From the NCBI GenBank assembly GCA_025435555.1, contig JAIWWG010000043.1, positions 186,001 to 250,000 of the forward strand: a stretch of 64,000 nt of DNA, written 5' to 3'. Numbering within the stretch: the stretch's first letter is position 1; each line of letters opens with the position of its first letter. A model generated the notes under the pieces. That model was given only the letters and a program-made list of their open reading frames with translations, was not told the origin of the DNA and searched no databases. Shown piece after piece: positions 12,165-25,204 of the stretch. Source of the DNA: Chytriomyces cf. hyalinus JEL632. Lineage: Eukaryota > Chytridiomycota > Chytridiomycetes > Chytridiales > Chytriomycetaceae. The translations under genes and the position numbers were made by a program.

Positions 12165-12794
12165 TCAAGCTTCCTCTTCAGGCCCACATCCGCAGTCATA
12201 GAAGTCCATGATTTTCGAGCAGTCAAACTGCGGTTTCTCTTTCCGCTTGTTTACGATATTATGCACTCGGCATGCCCAGTCCGCAACGGCTGCTTTACTT
12301 GAAACGTCCGGCGGGTTGTTGTCCAGGATGATTTTAAAGTGTCGCGCACTGTGAACATGAGACAGAATGAGTCAAGATCATTCAACCTCACAATGAGAGT
12401 ATACACAAATCCCTCACCAATCGCCACACGGATACAGCTGGCCAAACAGGTATATAAAGTCATTCATCGCCCTCTGCTGATCCTTTGAAGGCTTATGCGG
12501 AAACTTTCCAGCCATCGTGTGAAGGAGCCGCCAGGCAGCACGGCCCAGTTCCGCCTTTGCAGTCTCATTCTTCATGGCTCCCATCATAGGTTCAGCTGCT
12601 TTATTGAGCGGCGTTGATCCGCTGGAGCCAAACAAGCTGAACGCATTCAGAGCGTTGGAATTCGAGACGGCGTTTGCGGAGAGGTTCGTCAGGTCGGATT
12701 CGCCGCCGTGCAGAGCGACAGTGGTAATGCATATGAAGACGAGCATTGCGGCAATGAGGACTGCTGCGAGTTGCTTGACGTTCCGTTTGCTCAT
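12165..12794 (-). CDS. ERV2: ERV/ALR-type FAD-linked sulfhydryl oxidase, membrane-anchored
   Basis: Two exons, 12418-12794 and 12165-12348 (intron 69 bases, GTGAGG..CACAG), 186 residues. The active-site CxxC is built across the splice junction: LYPCGDCARHF. Downstream come WACRVHNIVNKRK, the FAD-binding CxxHN signature, and a C-terminal Cys-rich end (DFYDCGCGPEEEA) that may act as a shuttle dithiol. The start chosen gives a basic stretch and then a hydrophobic anchor (LAAVLIAAMLVFICITTVAL), which fits the ER-lumenal Erv2 form better than mitochondrial Erv1. It would oxidise dithiols such as those of PDI, using FAD and oxygen. An upstream in-frame extension exists but lacks a better ATG context. 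Confidence 0.88.
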
Positions 12795-13084
12795 GTTGTG
12801 TGTGTATTTATAAAACGGTTTTTTTAAAATCGTCTTCACGGTATTTTTGAAGGGGTTGCGGACCGTTGCAAAAGTCACAGTTGCAAACGCTGGACTGCGA
12901 CGCTGTTCCAGCAAGGCTCTCTCGGATTAGCCAATTCTGCAATCGCTTTCAAAATTGGTATTCCGTAGCAGCGTTATTGTTTGAGCGGGTATCGTTTTAC
13001 GCTTGTTTCAGAGCTTTTATTTTTGGAATTTCGAGTTTCACCCACAACTGCATCTGCCACCACAACCACTGTCTTCCCACAGGA

Positions 13085-14518
13085 ATGGTAACTTGTGCTT
13101 TACGGATAACTTCTCGTCAGCGAATTCGGAACTAAGACGAACCAACTTCACTACTGCTACAGAGCCAAGACGAACTGTTGCACGCACTTACCCGCATCCA
13201 CAAAGACATACACTCCATCAATGCTACCCTCACTACCCAATCTCAGCTTTTCTCAACATCAACAGACCCAAGGCCCATTCTACCGGAAGATTCATTGGTA
13301 ACTGCAACATCGCTACAACACCTGCAAACCATCATAGCAGAAAAGGCCTCCCGTATCGTCAACCTCGAAACGCAAGTTTCACAACTCGAAACCCTCAATC
13401 GAAAGCATTTGGGCCAAATTGCCGAACTAGAAGCCCAAGTCGCATTCCACACCCGCAAAAGAGGCACAGTCAGCACACCCACCGGCTTCACGCCCAGCCC
13501 GTTGGCCTACGGAAGAGTCTTTTCAGAACCCAGCAATGCATCCCAGTCCCACTTCTTCAGCAACAACAATAATAACAACTCTGGGACAAGCAGTCCAACA
13601 TTCATTCCTTCCATCCTTTCAAACCTTCCTCCACCACTGCGGTACCCATCCCCAGACCAAACAACACCATCAGCAACTTCAAACAGCGTACATGACGCAG
13701 GATTCAGCAGCGACTCTTCCGCCAGCGGCGCAAGTGGCTCAGCAAGTCCACCGAAAGCTTTCAACATCCTCACACACCGCCCGACACGCATCAACAGCGC
13801 CCCAGTCACATCTACCGTCGCGAAAAGTCCGAAATCGGTACTCTTAAACCACACTGCGTCGATGCAATCCCCGACAATTAAACCAGCCGTGGCACAGCAA
13901 GCGAGCACGGATATCCGCCAAATCGCCGATAAAGCCATCCACAGCTTTCAAAACGCGCAAGACAGCATGAAGGAGTATAGTCGCACGGGTTATGAGCATA
14001 TCGGATATTACGCTGCATTTCCCGACGCGCCGTTTGAGTTTCCCGCGGAAGGGAGCACTTCGGTTGTTCCCTTGATTCAGATGGACCCGTTCTTGAATAA
14101 TTACAAGTGCATGGATTTGGTCAACATGTATCGCCGGGCAAACCCGTGTTTAGCTGATTTGGAAACGTTTTACGGGACACGGTGGAGGCAAGGCCGGTTT
14201 CATTTTTGGTACCGGGTGAATGGACTTGTGAAAGCGATTGAGCAGGAAGTTGAAAAGTATATGGGTTTAGAAGGCGTTGCGGAAGAGTACGAAGATGAAG
14301 CAGAGGGGGAAAAGGCATTGATGTTGGTGCAGACAGAGTTTTGTGAAGTGTTGGACAGTGTGGGGACGACGTTTGCACTGGCGACCTCCGTCATGAGGGA
14401 TGCCCGGTTTCTGGAGAGGCAGATTGAGTTTGTTGGTGCGCTGGATAAGCGGTTCACAGTGCGGATGGAGCGGGGCGCTGCTGGGTTGCCAAGTCCGAAA
14501 CGGGCGAAGAAGATGTGA
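13085..14518 (+). CDS. Unrecognised protein with N-terminal coiled coil; first exon is ATG alone
   Basis: Read as exon 13085-13087 (only the ATG), intron 13088-13162 (GTAACT..CTACAG), exon 13163-14518, giving 452 residues that begin MSQDELLHALTRIHKDIHS. Upstream of 13163 the frame is closed by a stop at 13133-13135 with no ATG after it, so splicing is needed. Residues about 50-90 form a coiled coil (VNLETQVSQLETLNRKHLGQ). A Ser/Pro/Asn-rich linker follows. The C-terminal half (about residues 245-440) is folded and acidic (MDPFLNNYKCMDLVNMYRRA, RWRQGRFHFWYRVNGLVKAI) and ends in a basic PSPKRAKKM, a possible nuclear localisation signal. No family recognised. Confidence 0.65.
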
Positions 14519-14665
14519 GACGTCAACGGTATTTAAACCACTCGTTTATTGAAGCAAAAGAAAAATATCGACAAGGGGAAGACATGACGGATGATAGTGA
14601 GAGAAATAAACAGAATCGGAGCAGGCTGAAAATCGTTGTTTTGATGTTGTTGAAAGACACTTTTT

Positions 14666-15109
14666 CTATGCACTGTGTGTCTTTTCGGTCATTGTTCGGA
14701 CTTGGAAGCGGCCTACCTTTTGCGACAGCGGCGACACCAGTTTGCCAACGTTTGCAGCCAGCTGCTTCATTGACACACCGGTGGGTGAACGGCGAGATTC
14801 AGGTTTTTCCGTGGCCATGATGGCGCTGACGGCGCTTGAAAAGCTGTCGGTTTCATAGCCACCGAATGAGAACCGTCTGGCTTGCTTAGCATTGCCCTTC
14901 ATGCTGCTTGTAGAAGGCGGCAAAGGGGGCAGTTCATCTTGCTCAGCTGGGTATTGTTCCGCGAGGGGAGAGGATATTTGGTTGGTGGAGGAGTCGCTGT
15001 GCGCGGAAGCCGGGAACGCATGCATCCATTTAGTCGGTGACTTTAGGAAATCCAGGTCTTCGGAAAAGACTTTTCGGGGCTGGATCTTGATTTCAAGCGA
15101 GTGTCTCAT
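14666..15109 (-). CDS. Small unrecognised Ser-rich protein
   Basis: Minus strand, up to 147 residues from MRHSLEIKIQPRKVFSEDLD. It is Ser/Pro/Lys-rich with RRFSFGGYETDSF and RRSPTGVSMKQLAANVGKLV, which look like phosphorylation-type sites in a disordered protein. A possible donor (AAAAGGTAGGC near 14717) and an acceptor (TTTTCAG near 14630) suggest the true C-terminus is spliced to a short extra exon that would overlap the 3' end of the convergent gene ending at 14518-14580. I could not decide between the two. Confidence 0.45.
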   Translation of the reverse strand: MRHSLEIKIQPRKVFSEDLDFLKSPTKWMHAFPASAHSDSSTNQISSPLAEQYPAEQDELPPLPPSTSSMKGNAKQARRFSFGGYETDSFSSAVSAIMATEKPESRRSPTGVSMKQLAANVGKLVSPLSQKVGRFQVRTMTEKTHSA

Positions 15110-15761
15110 GCTAGGGTCTTGGGGGGTGGAGGGGGGTTCGTAGGTAGTTTATATACTATTGGATTTGATCTGTTTCGCTGGTGCCCTAAAATTTAATTGG
15201 GCGCGGGATGAATGAAGGGAGCGTTACATCACCAACCAAATGTCCGAATGTAGTTTGAAGAACGACTCCCTTGGCCCTGTGCTGGCTGATGCGGCGGTAA
15301 TGTGAATTCGGAGGAGTCGGCGGTGACGCACACGGCAGGCTACTGAGTGCAAGATATCCTTCTCTCGCGCACCGCATCCGGTACATGGCCCAGTTTAAAG
15401 GGCCTGGATGCTTGAGCTGAACAGGAACGTATTATGCGCTCAGCGAGGGATTGGGAGCTCATCACGTCAAGAGAGTGCGAGTGTGGATGAGGTGGGCGCT
15501 TGGCTTGTTAATCGGTGATCAATATTATTCATTATACGAGATTGCACGTCCCGCTGCAGCGTTCGGACCCTCGACAGAAAGGTGCAAACAAAGGCATCCA
15601 CTCACAACCTACATACTCAACCAACCAATTGTAAACACAACCAAACAATGAATTTTATATATTTCAGTCCTTCAAAACATGGTCTCCATCATCCATTGGA
15701 AATGTTCAGCGTCTCTCGCGAAAAAGAATAAAAAAACATTGAAGGAATCCAGAGTTGGTAC
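15110..15761. other. Intergenic, nothing recognised
   Basis: About 650 bases between the small Ser-rich gene and the end of the phosphomannomutase gene. Short open frames exist on both strands, but none has coding character or flanking splice sites that join up. No RNA gene seen. Confidence 0.4.
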
Positions 15762-17020
<1,259 letters not shown>

Positions 17021-17277
17021 TTACGATTTATGGATTGTTTTTGATTTTATTTTTGTGAACCCTTTTTTTGTTCTTATAAATCATCGTAAATACAAAAAAA
17101 CGTGTCAAACGCAACGGCGACGTGTCAAACACAACGTGGCATCTCGGGGGCAGAGTGAGATGCGCTTGTTGGAGTTGGTGTTTTGAGCAAAGTGGAGAAT
17201 GAACAGAATTCATTCGCAACCGAAGAGCGCAGCAGCACAGAAGAGGAATAAGCCTGGAAGCAAAAGTTAACAACTGC

Positions 17278-17348
17278 TCCCCATCGGGGAATTGAACCCC
17301 GGTCGCCGCCGTGAAAGGGCGGAATCTTAACCACTAGACGAATGAGGA
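17278..17348 (-). tRNA. tRNA-Glu (anticodon TTC)
   Basis: On the minus strand the 71-base sequence starts TCCTCATTCGTCTAGTGGTT and ends CCCCGATGGGGA. The acceptor arms TCCTCAT/ATGGGGA pair with one G-T. The anticodon arm is CCGCC-CTTTCAC-GGCGG, which puts TTC in the anticodon position. The T arm is CCGGGGTTCAATTCCCCG. Box A (TCGTCTAGTGGTT) and box B (GGTTCAATTCC) are intact. No intron and no encoded CCA. Looks functional. Confidence 0.93.
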
Positions 17349-17647
17349 CATGATATTAAATAGTTTTATACATATATAATGATACAAAAACTATACATAA
17401 GGTCTTACAGTCTCAATCAGTCGCCAAACCCCACTTGTGGACCGCTCCAAGGGTGCCAGTAATCCGACCAACCCTCCCAAACTCCAGCAAACGCGAAACA
17501 CAAGCTTATTTTGCAAGCTGTCAAAAAAAACAACAGAAAAAGGTGTTGTAAAAATACGCCATATACACACTGTGCTTCTTTTTATTGTCCAAATCCGTCC
17601 AAATTATTGTGTTTCTTTTTTCTAAACGGGCTCGCTCTCTTTCTTTT

Positions 17648-20374
17648 TTACCCCCTCAAACTTTCTGCAGTGTCCAGGATCCTCACATAGAGTTCATATC
17701 GATCCCGCTCTTCTTCCAGATAGTTCCATTTTTTGGCCCAATTTGATAATGCGCGGTTTTTGGAGACGGGATGGAATGCGTACTGGTACAGGGGGAATGG
17801 GTTATCGAAGGTTGTTGCAATGCCCCGCAAAAAAGATCAGGTGAAACCTTTTTTTCCATTAGCGCCTTGTATCCCATATGGTTTTGCAAGTCCGAGCTGA
17901 TTTGTGTGAGTTGCTTCTTGAGCATCTCAAGTTGCCGTTTCTGTCAAAACTCTTGTGTTAAAAGATACAAAAATTTGGGAACAGTCTCACCTCCGGTAAC
18001 CCACTCACAGCAAGCGCGCCACTCGCAGGAGGCTCCCAATCCTCCACCTTTGACAGCAATCCAAACACTCCACCACTTGCAGGGGGGGCCTCCCCATTCG
18101 ACCCAATACTACCACCACCACTTCCACTTGCCCCGTCACTCAATGTCATCGATGCAAGCGTAGGACTCGTCACAATGCCCAATTCCTGCCACTTTTCCCA
18201 TTCAAATTCTCGCCACCCAAACTCGGCGCTTCCATGCGTGCCTCCTCGAAGCGGCCCAGCGCTTCGTCTGGCAGCCCAGTAATTCAAAGTATCTGTCCAT
18301 TCGCGGAGAATGGTGTTGTTTTCGGTTTGGAAAATAAACACGGCACCGCTTGGGAGACATAGGTAAAACGCGTGTTGTCGTTGTTGGTTGTATCCGGGTG
18401 ATGGGAGCGCTTTGCTATGTGAATGGAGCGCCGAGAGGACTTGAGGCGGTCGAGTTGGTATCTTTGAATTCAAGAGACTTGTTAGTCGGAAAAAGAAGTC
18501 GAGTTGGCAAACGTACCCGAATAGATTTCGCATCCAAGCCATTCGCCCAAACGTCTTCATCCATTGGCAAGCCTTCCACCTCAAACATGCACAACTCCAC
18601 ACCTCGAACATCCGATACATGCAACACGCACCAAACCGGGACCCATTGCCGCGATTCGGCTCGTTTCCCGTTTGTTGTAAGCACCATTTTCCTAACGAGC
18701 AACCCTTCCAGGGTTACTTTACCGCTTGCGGATGCTTCATGACCGTTGGAAGAGTTTTGTTGTGATCGATCAGGAGATGAGAGCCGTGTGGGGCTTGCGA
18801 GCGGGGTGTGAAAACTCGTGTTGTTTGATGAGGAAGCATGCGTGCTTGTGGGGCTGAAGAAAGAGCTGAAGAATTCGTTGGAGGGTGTTTTGGGGCTTTG
18901 AGTGACAGAAGTGTTTGTGGTTGCGGGTCGAAACGGGCTTTCAAACTGAAACGATTTTCGCGGTCTGAGAGCGGAGAAATTCAGAGCCAGTGTTGGATTT
19001 CGTGTTTGTGTGGGGCTGATTGTATGTGCGGCGGAAGGTTGCTTCTGACTGCTTCCGGGCAGAGTTAAGCTGCGAGAGTTGCCCCTGAAATCGAGGGTGG
19101 ATTGTTTTGGATTTTGGTTCTGAAGGATTGGGTTGTCTTTGACGGACGTGTACATCTCCTGTTGTGCGGTTAATTCACGACAGCTTGATCAAAAAACAAA
19201 CAAAAGGCACCTTCAACTCAATTTCGAGATCCTTGAGCCACAGCTCTTCTGAATTTGCATCCATTTCATCGATCGAATCATCATCACGAAGCATCGTGCT
19301 CACGTAATTCATTGTGTTTTTGATGAACGCTTTCGGAGTCATTTTGTTCTTAACATTGGCCGAGTGCAAGTCCGTGTTGAGCAGCACGAGTGAAAACACA
19401 ATCCCGTACACGATATCTATGATAAAATAACAGAAGAAAAAATCAGTAATGTTTTTTGTTTCTGTCAGGTATTTCCAAAAACCTTGACTCCGAAAAGAAA
19501 AGCCAATGCACTGATGCACTGTCCACCATTCTTCCGAGAAAACTGACAAAACACGATCAATCTGCTGCGCTTCGCCTTTGAGTGGGATTGCATGGGCCAT
19601 GAGGCGCAACGACCGAACAAGATCTCCTTCCAGAGGCATGTGCCGAATAAACTGTTGCAGAATAGCGCGGTGGATTGGATCTCTGCGATTTAAAATCCAA
19701 TCGAAAACAGTTTGTGATGCTGCAATTGTTGGAATGACAAATGCATGTTGTTTCTCACGGTGCTGCAAGGATTCCCATGATCCGATCCCGCTCGATTTTT
19801 CCATCCATAAGGTCCTGTAGTAACTGATCGGTGCTGTGATCGCTGTCAAAGATTGGGACAATGGAAGCCATTTGAAGGCTGTCATCGGACATCGAGGAAG
19901 GTTTCGATTTCGCCGTCGTTGATTCCGGAAGTTCTTCGGAAATAACTGAGCTTCTGATATCGACACCAGAAGTGGAAGTAGTCGCTGAGGATGAGCTCTA
20001 GATGGTTTTTTTTTTTTTTTTACTAGTCCTGTGAGACGCGATAACATGAGTCTGACAAATGGGTGCGCACCCGTAACCCAGAGTCGTTTCCGTTCTCGCC
20101 ACCGGTGTACGAAGTACGGATTGATTCGAGATTTGAAGTGTTGGATACATCGAGACTCTGCAGCGCTCTTTCCCGCTTGGCCGCCCGTTCTTGGGCTTTG
20201 GCAATGGAGTTGGGGACTGTTTCGGGATGGAGTGAATCCTAGGCGAGAGAGGAAGGAAGGCGGCAGGGAGGCCACGCAAGACGAACCTATGGAGCCCAAG
20301 GACGGGAAAGCTTTCATGGCAGTCTGGACATCGGTTTCCTTCTCAGCGTCCGAGACGAGGATGCTTTTCCGCAT
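17648..20374 (-). CDS. Sec7-domain Arf guanine-nucleotide exchange factor with PH domain (EFA6/Yel1-like)
   Basis: Multi-exon minus-strand gene. The N-terminal exons (MRKSILVSDAEKETDVQTAM; then SIAKAQERAAKRERALQSLD) are disordered to helical. The Sec7 domain spans about 19880-19200: RDPIHRAILQQFIRHMPLEG, the glutamic-finger segment LKGEAQQIDRVLSVF with its Glu, and VLLNTDLHSANVKNKMTPKA after an intron at about 19418-19490. A PH domain follows (VTLEGLLVRKMVL, SRQWVPVWCVLHV, then AFYLCLPSGAVFIFQTENN and ILREWTDTLNYWAA, split by an intron near 18460-18515). The C-terminus is a coiled coil, KRQLEMLKKQLTQISSDLQN to NYLEEERDRYELYVRILDTA. Sec7 then PH then helical end is the EFA6/PSD and fungal Yel1 order, so an Arf6/Arf3-type substrate at the plasma membrane is likely. 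Not all intron borders could be fixed; I see no break. Confidence 0.8.
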
Positions 20375-20569
20375 TTTACTGATTTATGGATTTAAATTTC
20401 TTTGTCCCACGAAATGACAAACTCTTTCATCACGCAACACCTCCACTCTTGCACCCCTTCTTCAACTCCCATTCCAGCTACAGCATCTACTTGATGAGCT
20501 TGACCATTCTTCAACGGTTGAGAGCAGTCCAGACGGGAATGGGAGTCATCAATATTTTATCAGAGATAT

Positions 20570-22649
20570 TCATCGTTGCCAGTTATAAACATCGTGAGAG
20601 ACATCCTCCCCCTCAACACCTTCAAATATCCCACTCTGTCTCTTGACTAGCTCTACCGCCTCCAAATAAGCGCTTTTTCGCCTTATCCTTTTCGAGTCAT
20701 TTGCGAGAACGTTCTGAACCCCATCCAGAATAAACGATAACCTCTGCTGCTGCTCCTCCTCATCCTTTCTCTTTTTCGCAACGGAACCATCCCCATCGAC
20801 TTTTGCATTTTCATCAACACGTATCTTCCCCTCCAATACCAACCCCGCATCACGAATCACAAACCCAGGGCTCACCACTTGCAACTCATCGTCTCCAGAC
20901 AAGAAGCTGCGATCATCCATCTCTTGCTCCTCTTCCTGCTCAAACTCCCACCCACCCGCAGCAGCAACCGCCGCACCCGTCACAACACTGTCCACAATCG
21001 TTGGATCCATGCTCAAATCACTTCCCGGCGGACTCGGAGAAACCTGCGATGTCGCATGCGTACCATGCAGTGGCGGGCTGTCTGGCGGTGTTTCCGGTTC
21101 ATCAAGAATAAGAGCGCGTCGAAGCGGGCTTGTCGGCAATTTCACTCCAGAGAATGGTTGTGCCGCGATGGATAAAGGATGCCGCGTTTTTGCGAGTTGC
21201 GTGGTTGTACGGTGGTTCAGGATTTGTGCTGCTGCGCTCAAGTTGGGTTGTGTTGGGAAACTGGGTGGGAGCATGAGGGTTGGCGGGGTTGTTGGGGATG
21301 GTGGTTCGACTTCTGTGCATGTGTCGTCGGTATAGTTGAAAGAAGCTGTGCGCGGAGGTGGGGAGAGTGGAACGGAACGTGGATCGTAGGATGGGATGAA
21401 GGGAGACTTTGGACCCGTGATTTCGGAAACATGGCCGATCGTATACGGTCGTTTCGAAGATAAATCTTGATTGATTGTGTATGGAGCAATGCCGGGTATA
21501 AAAGAAGCTGGGCGAGGGCGAGGAGAACCAGAATGAACATCTTCCACATCAAGAACAGAAGCAGACTCATTTCTAGGCGGTATTAACACGGTAGCAGCGG
21601 CAGGTATAGAAACAACGTCATCTTCAATCGCAAGTTGTGACGAGTCCACATCCACAGTTACAGCTACAGCACCGTCTGAATGCCTCCGCACACCAGTATA
21701 CCGACTTTCTCGACTCACCCCCTTGCCCACAGAATCTTTCGGCGCCCCAAACACAAGGGTATAAAACGAATCAAACGTAAGCTTTTTCCGTTCATCTCCC
21801 GACAACTCCTTCATATCCTCCTTCATCACAAGACCCAACGCACGCCAGGAAACCCACGTCGCAGGAACACTCAGTCCAACAACCAGCGCAAGTATTCCAG
21901 GCCCGATGATACTGAAGCTCGTTGAAATGCCGTATTGCGTAAATGATGCCGTGATCAAGCTGTTCAAACTGGCTGATGTGACGACGGATGCTGCGAGCGA
22001 TAGGCTTATAAACAAGAGGGTCGCGGACATGGCTATTGCAGTTGCAAAGTGAGCATGTAAGCGGCTCGGGACGAATGGGACAGGTGATGCTTGGTACCGC
22101 TGGTACACACATGCAGACATGTATGCGACAGTAACAATCATGCCGATTTCTGCAAACACGGCTGTAACGAATGCAGCCGGGTTCATTGTGAAAGGCAATA
22201 ACTTCAGAACATCCACAACGTCTAAGTTCCCACCCACGGCCAAGGGGGACGGGTTCTGAGTGAGGGCCAGGTTTTGATCCAACGAGAATCTGGGCTGGTC
22301 AAACAGACCTTGCGCGAATGGTGTGCATTGGATGGATGTCTTGATGAAGATGCATGGGCCGGTCAGCGTCAGAGACACTTCGCGTGCTCCTCTGGCTGGC
22401 TTGAAAGCGGCAACGATGGTCTGGAATCGGACAAATGAGATTGCGGACAGTAAGGAGCTGTCCTGGCTGTTTGCTGCGAGCAGAACAAGGCCTTTTTGAT
22501 GGAAGGGGATGTTGGGTGTGTTTAGTGATCTGTGAGGAGTGGAGTTGTTGGAGTAGTCACTGGCATTTACCGTTCAAGATCGCGGCGGGTATCACGAGAG
22601 AGAGAATAAGAAGCTGCGCTTGGGTCTTGCGCAGGTGCGAGGAGGACAT
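20570..22649 (-). CDS. SUR7/PalI-like four-helix membrane protein, copy 1
   Basis: First exon from ATG 22647-22649 encodes a hydrophobic helix (LRKTQAQLLILSLVIPAAIL). The main exon runs from about 22532 to 20570. The junction is unsettled: a GTAAAT donor gives the wrong phase, while a GTGACT donor (intron of only 31 bases) keeps it. The main exon has three further membrane segments (NPAAFVTAVFAEIGMIVTVA, FATAIAMSATLLFISLSLAA, SIIGPGILALVVGLSVPATW) and then a Pro/Ser-rich cytosolic tail of about 400 residues. The block DVLKLLPFTMNPAAF is shared with copies 2 and 3 (LPFTVNPI in both). Topology fits SUR7/PalI(Rim9) proteins of eisosomes and pH signalling. The family assignment is inference. Confidence 0.6.
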
Positions 22650-22885
22650 TCTGAAGTTGGAGTTGCCGTGCGGCCCGGACGAATGAATTAGGATCAGTTC
22701 TCATTCATCGTCAGCGCCCAATCTAAAAAATGCATCAACAGTTCTTAGATCTTCACAGGCAACAACCTACAAGGCAAACAAGGCGAGAGCTACAAGCACG
22801 CTGTATTATTTAATGGGACTAGCGCAGGAATAAATAAAGATCCGACCCAACATCGACCACACATCACAACTCACGCATCACAACT

Positions 22886-23526
22886 TCACGCATCAATAAA
22901 CGCCTCCATCGACAACAGCTCCTTCCGTTCCACCAAACCAAACTCCCTCACAAACAAAACAAAATGCCGGAAACTCGTCCAAAAATGGCTCTCCTCTCCC
23001 AACACAACCACCGTGGCGAAATGCGCATGCCACACATGCGCATACACTCGGAACAGCCGCTTGAAAATCAATTTCACTGTCGCTTGGAAATGTTTTGGAA
23101 ATGCCGCCGTTTGCAGGGTTGTGGATGAGGAGGGCTGAGTCGGGAACACGGACTCGTCGTCGAGCGCTGTTTGAATCGATGTGAGGAGGGTATCAATGTA
23201 TTCGGGTGCTGAAAGGCGGATTGGTTTCTTGAAGAGGGATGAGTCGGCCCTGTTTGTTTTGCTCAGTTGTATTGCCAGATCACAGGTCACGAAAAAACGC
23301 ACCACAGGTAATCGAATTTGGGGCCAGCGGACATGGTCGGACACGTCTCTGGCGTGCAGAACTGGGTCAGCGATCCGTAGAGGAGGTTGACTTGGTTGTA
23401 AAAGTCCGTCAAGTTGGATGCCAGCCATTCGTTAATGTCCTCGCCTTGTGGCAGAGACACGGCCTGTCGAAGGACCATCTCGGGCACGAGAAGCGGTGGC
23501 GGCTGGAATGCTGTTTGGCTCTGCAT
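22886..23526 (-). CDS. MOB1: MOB1-type kinase activator
   Basis: Two exons, 23303-23526 and 22886-23249 (intron 53 bases, GTGCGT..AACAG), 195 residues. MOB1 landmarks appear in order: [51 protein letters not shown] (zinc-binding Cys pair with the TPETC segment before it), [25 protein letters not shown]-like [18 protein letters not shown] (zinc His pair) and [23 protein letters not shown]1 binds and activates NDR/LATS kinases in the mitotic exit (MEN/SIN) and Hippo pathways. The protein lacks a long N-terminal extension, and a small insertion ([10 protein letters not shown]) sits before the second half. It lies between copies 1 and 2 of the SUR7-like family on the same strand. Confidence 0.95.
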
Positions 23527-23631
23527 GTGTTCTGTGTTGTTTTGGGGTTGTCGACAAGTTCTTTTATTGACCCAAACTTAAATATTACACAGGGGACGCG
23601 TTTCGTATATATACACACACAGGTGCTCAGG

Positions 23632-24924
23632 CTACCTCCTCCCCCTCATCATCCTCTTCTTCTTTTTCACCATGGGCGGCTTCGAAAACTCGCTGTACCG
23701 CAAAGGTGGTGATGAAGAAACTGGCGGGTTCGGCCGTGACTGCTCCGACAAAGCATCAGTCCAGATATCCGACCCCACAGATGCCATGTCTCCAGTCATT
23801 TGAAGCTGTCGTACTCGCGGCGGCGGTGCAGGTACCGGTGGTGCAGGAGGAGGTGTTGGTGGTGGGGCAGGCAGTGGACTTGACGGAACCATCATCATTG
23901 GTTGGCTGAAATACTGTACATTCCGTTCCGCAGTCGGTGATATTAAAAACGGACCTGCCGCACCAACATCATCGTTCCTTTCCTCACGAGGCTGGTTTCT
24001 GGGACCCTTCAATCTGCGACCTCCTCCATTACCTTCGCCACCTCGCTTGTCCATATCCAACCCACTCCTCCTCCTCCTCGAACTACGTTTCCCATCTTCA
24101 AGACTTAGTCGCCTGCCTAGAATCAATACGGTACTCCCCCGCAATGCCGCCCAAGCAGCTCCCGCATTCAGCAGCACGGCCACACCCCAAATCACAGGCC
24201 CAAGCATACTAACGCCGGCTTCAACCGCAGATGAAACCCCCCGATCCTGCGTAGAAACCGTCTGAACGACTACGCGGCCCAACGCGCCACTTGTAACAAG
24301 CGTAAGAAGAAGACCCGTCATGAGAACGAGTGTTGAGAGTGTCGTGAGGAGCGTGCACGTGCGTGAGAGTAGAATGCAAGCGCCAATGTTGTTGCTGTTA
24401 CTTCGTCGGCGAGAAGTAAGGAACAAGGTTGCCAGCAGGAATGGTGTTGTAAAAATGTGCAACAGGATGCCCGTTGCGAGGCTGCCGAACGTGATTGGGT
24501 TCACAGTGAATGGCAGGAGTTGCGCGATTTCGAAGGCGGATTGCGGGGTTGTGTTGAATTTTTGGAGGAGGTTGGGTTGATTTACTGGTGCTGCAGACGT
24601 CATTGTGGGAGAGATGGAAAACTCGGGCGGGGGTGGGAATATTGACAACGTGTTGAGTCTGTTGCAAGTTGGATCTTCGGTATTTGAGATGAAGCAGGCG
24701 CCCCACGTTGTCAGTTTGATAGTATCGATGGTTGTAGCTGGTGTATCCGTGGTTGGTGGAGCTGTGATTGTGATGGTGAGGAATGAGATCTTGGCGAGGA
24801 AGGCCAGCTGCGGTGGGTCTGTCGTGGAGCCAGTGAGGAAGACGAGGGTAGCGGCAAGAAAAGAGGGTAGCAGTAGCAGCGTGGATGCGAGGATGGATCG
24901 CTTGCTGATTCTGGCTGCGCTCAT
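23632..24924 (-). CDS. SUR7/PalI-like four-helix membrane protein, copy 2
   Basis: Intronless, 430 residues from MSAARISKRSILA. An in-frame extension of 49 residues upstream is judged less likely because the chosen Met precedes the first membrane helix directly (LASTLLLLPSFLAATLVFL). The first loop carries IKLTTWGACFIS, matching VKLTTWGACYLA in copy 3; a W-G-x-C in loop 1 is typical of the SUR7/PalI/claudin-like fold. Then LLPFTVNPITF, three more helices (LLTTLSTLVLMTGLLLTLVT, SMLGPVIWGVAVLLNAGAAW), a basic patch after the last helix (GRRLSLEDGKRSSRRRRSGL) and a Pro-rich cytosolic tail (PSSPLPAPPPTPPPAPPVPA) that could bind SH3 domains. It ends in a KKKKRMMRGRR basic tip. Confidence 0.65.
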   Translation of the reverse strand: MSAARISKRSILASTLLLLPSFLAATLVFLTGSTTDPPQLAFLAKISFLTITITAPPTTDTPATTIDTIKLTTWGACFISNTEDPTCNRLNTLSIFPPPPEFSISPTMTSAAPVNQPNLLQKFNTTPQSAFEIAQLLPFTVNPITFGSLATGILLHIFTTPFLLATLFLTSRRRSNSNNIGACILLSRTCTLLTTLSTLVLMTGLLLTLVTSGALGRVVVQTVSTQDRGVSSAVEAGVSMLGPVIWGVAVLLNAGAAWAALRGSTVLILGRRLSLEDGKRSSRRRRSGLDMDKRGGEGNGGGRRLKGPRNQPREERNDDVGAAGPFLISPTAERNVQYFSQPMMMVPSSPLPAPPPTPPPAPPVPAPPPRVRQLQMTGDMASVGSDIWTDALSEQSRPNPPVSSSPPLRYSEFSKPPMVKKKKRMMRGRR

Positions 24925-25204
24925 GGAGACGAGGACAGCGTTTGTGTGGGAGTAGGGTAGGAAAAAAAGGTGGGATGTGGGATGAATGAATTTGCCGACT
25001 CTTTTGTTGGTAAAAACTGTTCGCACAAAAATTTTGTTGGCGATTTCATTGTGGAGAATCGGTTTTTCCACCGCGCTTAAAATAATCTCTCAGGTAACGA
25101 CGACACGTAAAATTAGATGGATTTATCGCGAGTTTTATCGCTTGCGTTTTTAAAAAACAGTCATTATGACGGGGTTAACGCGAGCGAGCTGCCTACCGAT
25201 ATAC

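Noticed and set aside
19998-20279. Second minus-strand frame within the Sec7 gene 5' part
   Set aside because: The spliced frame with KAQERAAKRERALQSLD joins in phase to exon 1 through an acceptor at GAAACAG; this frame does not.
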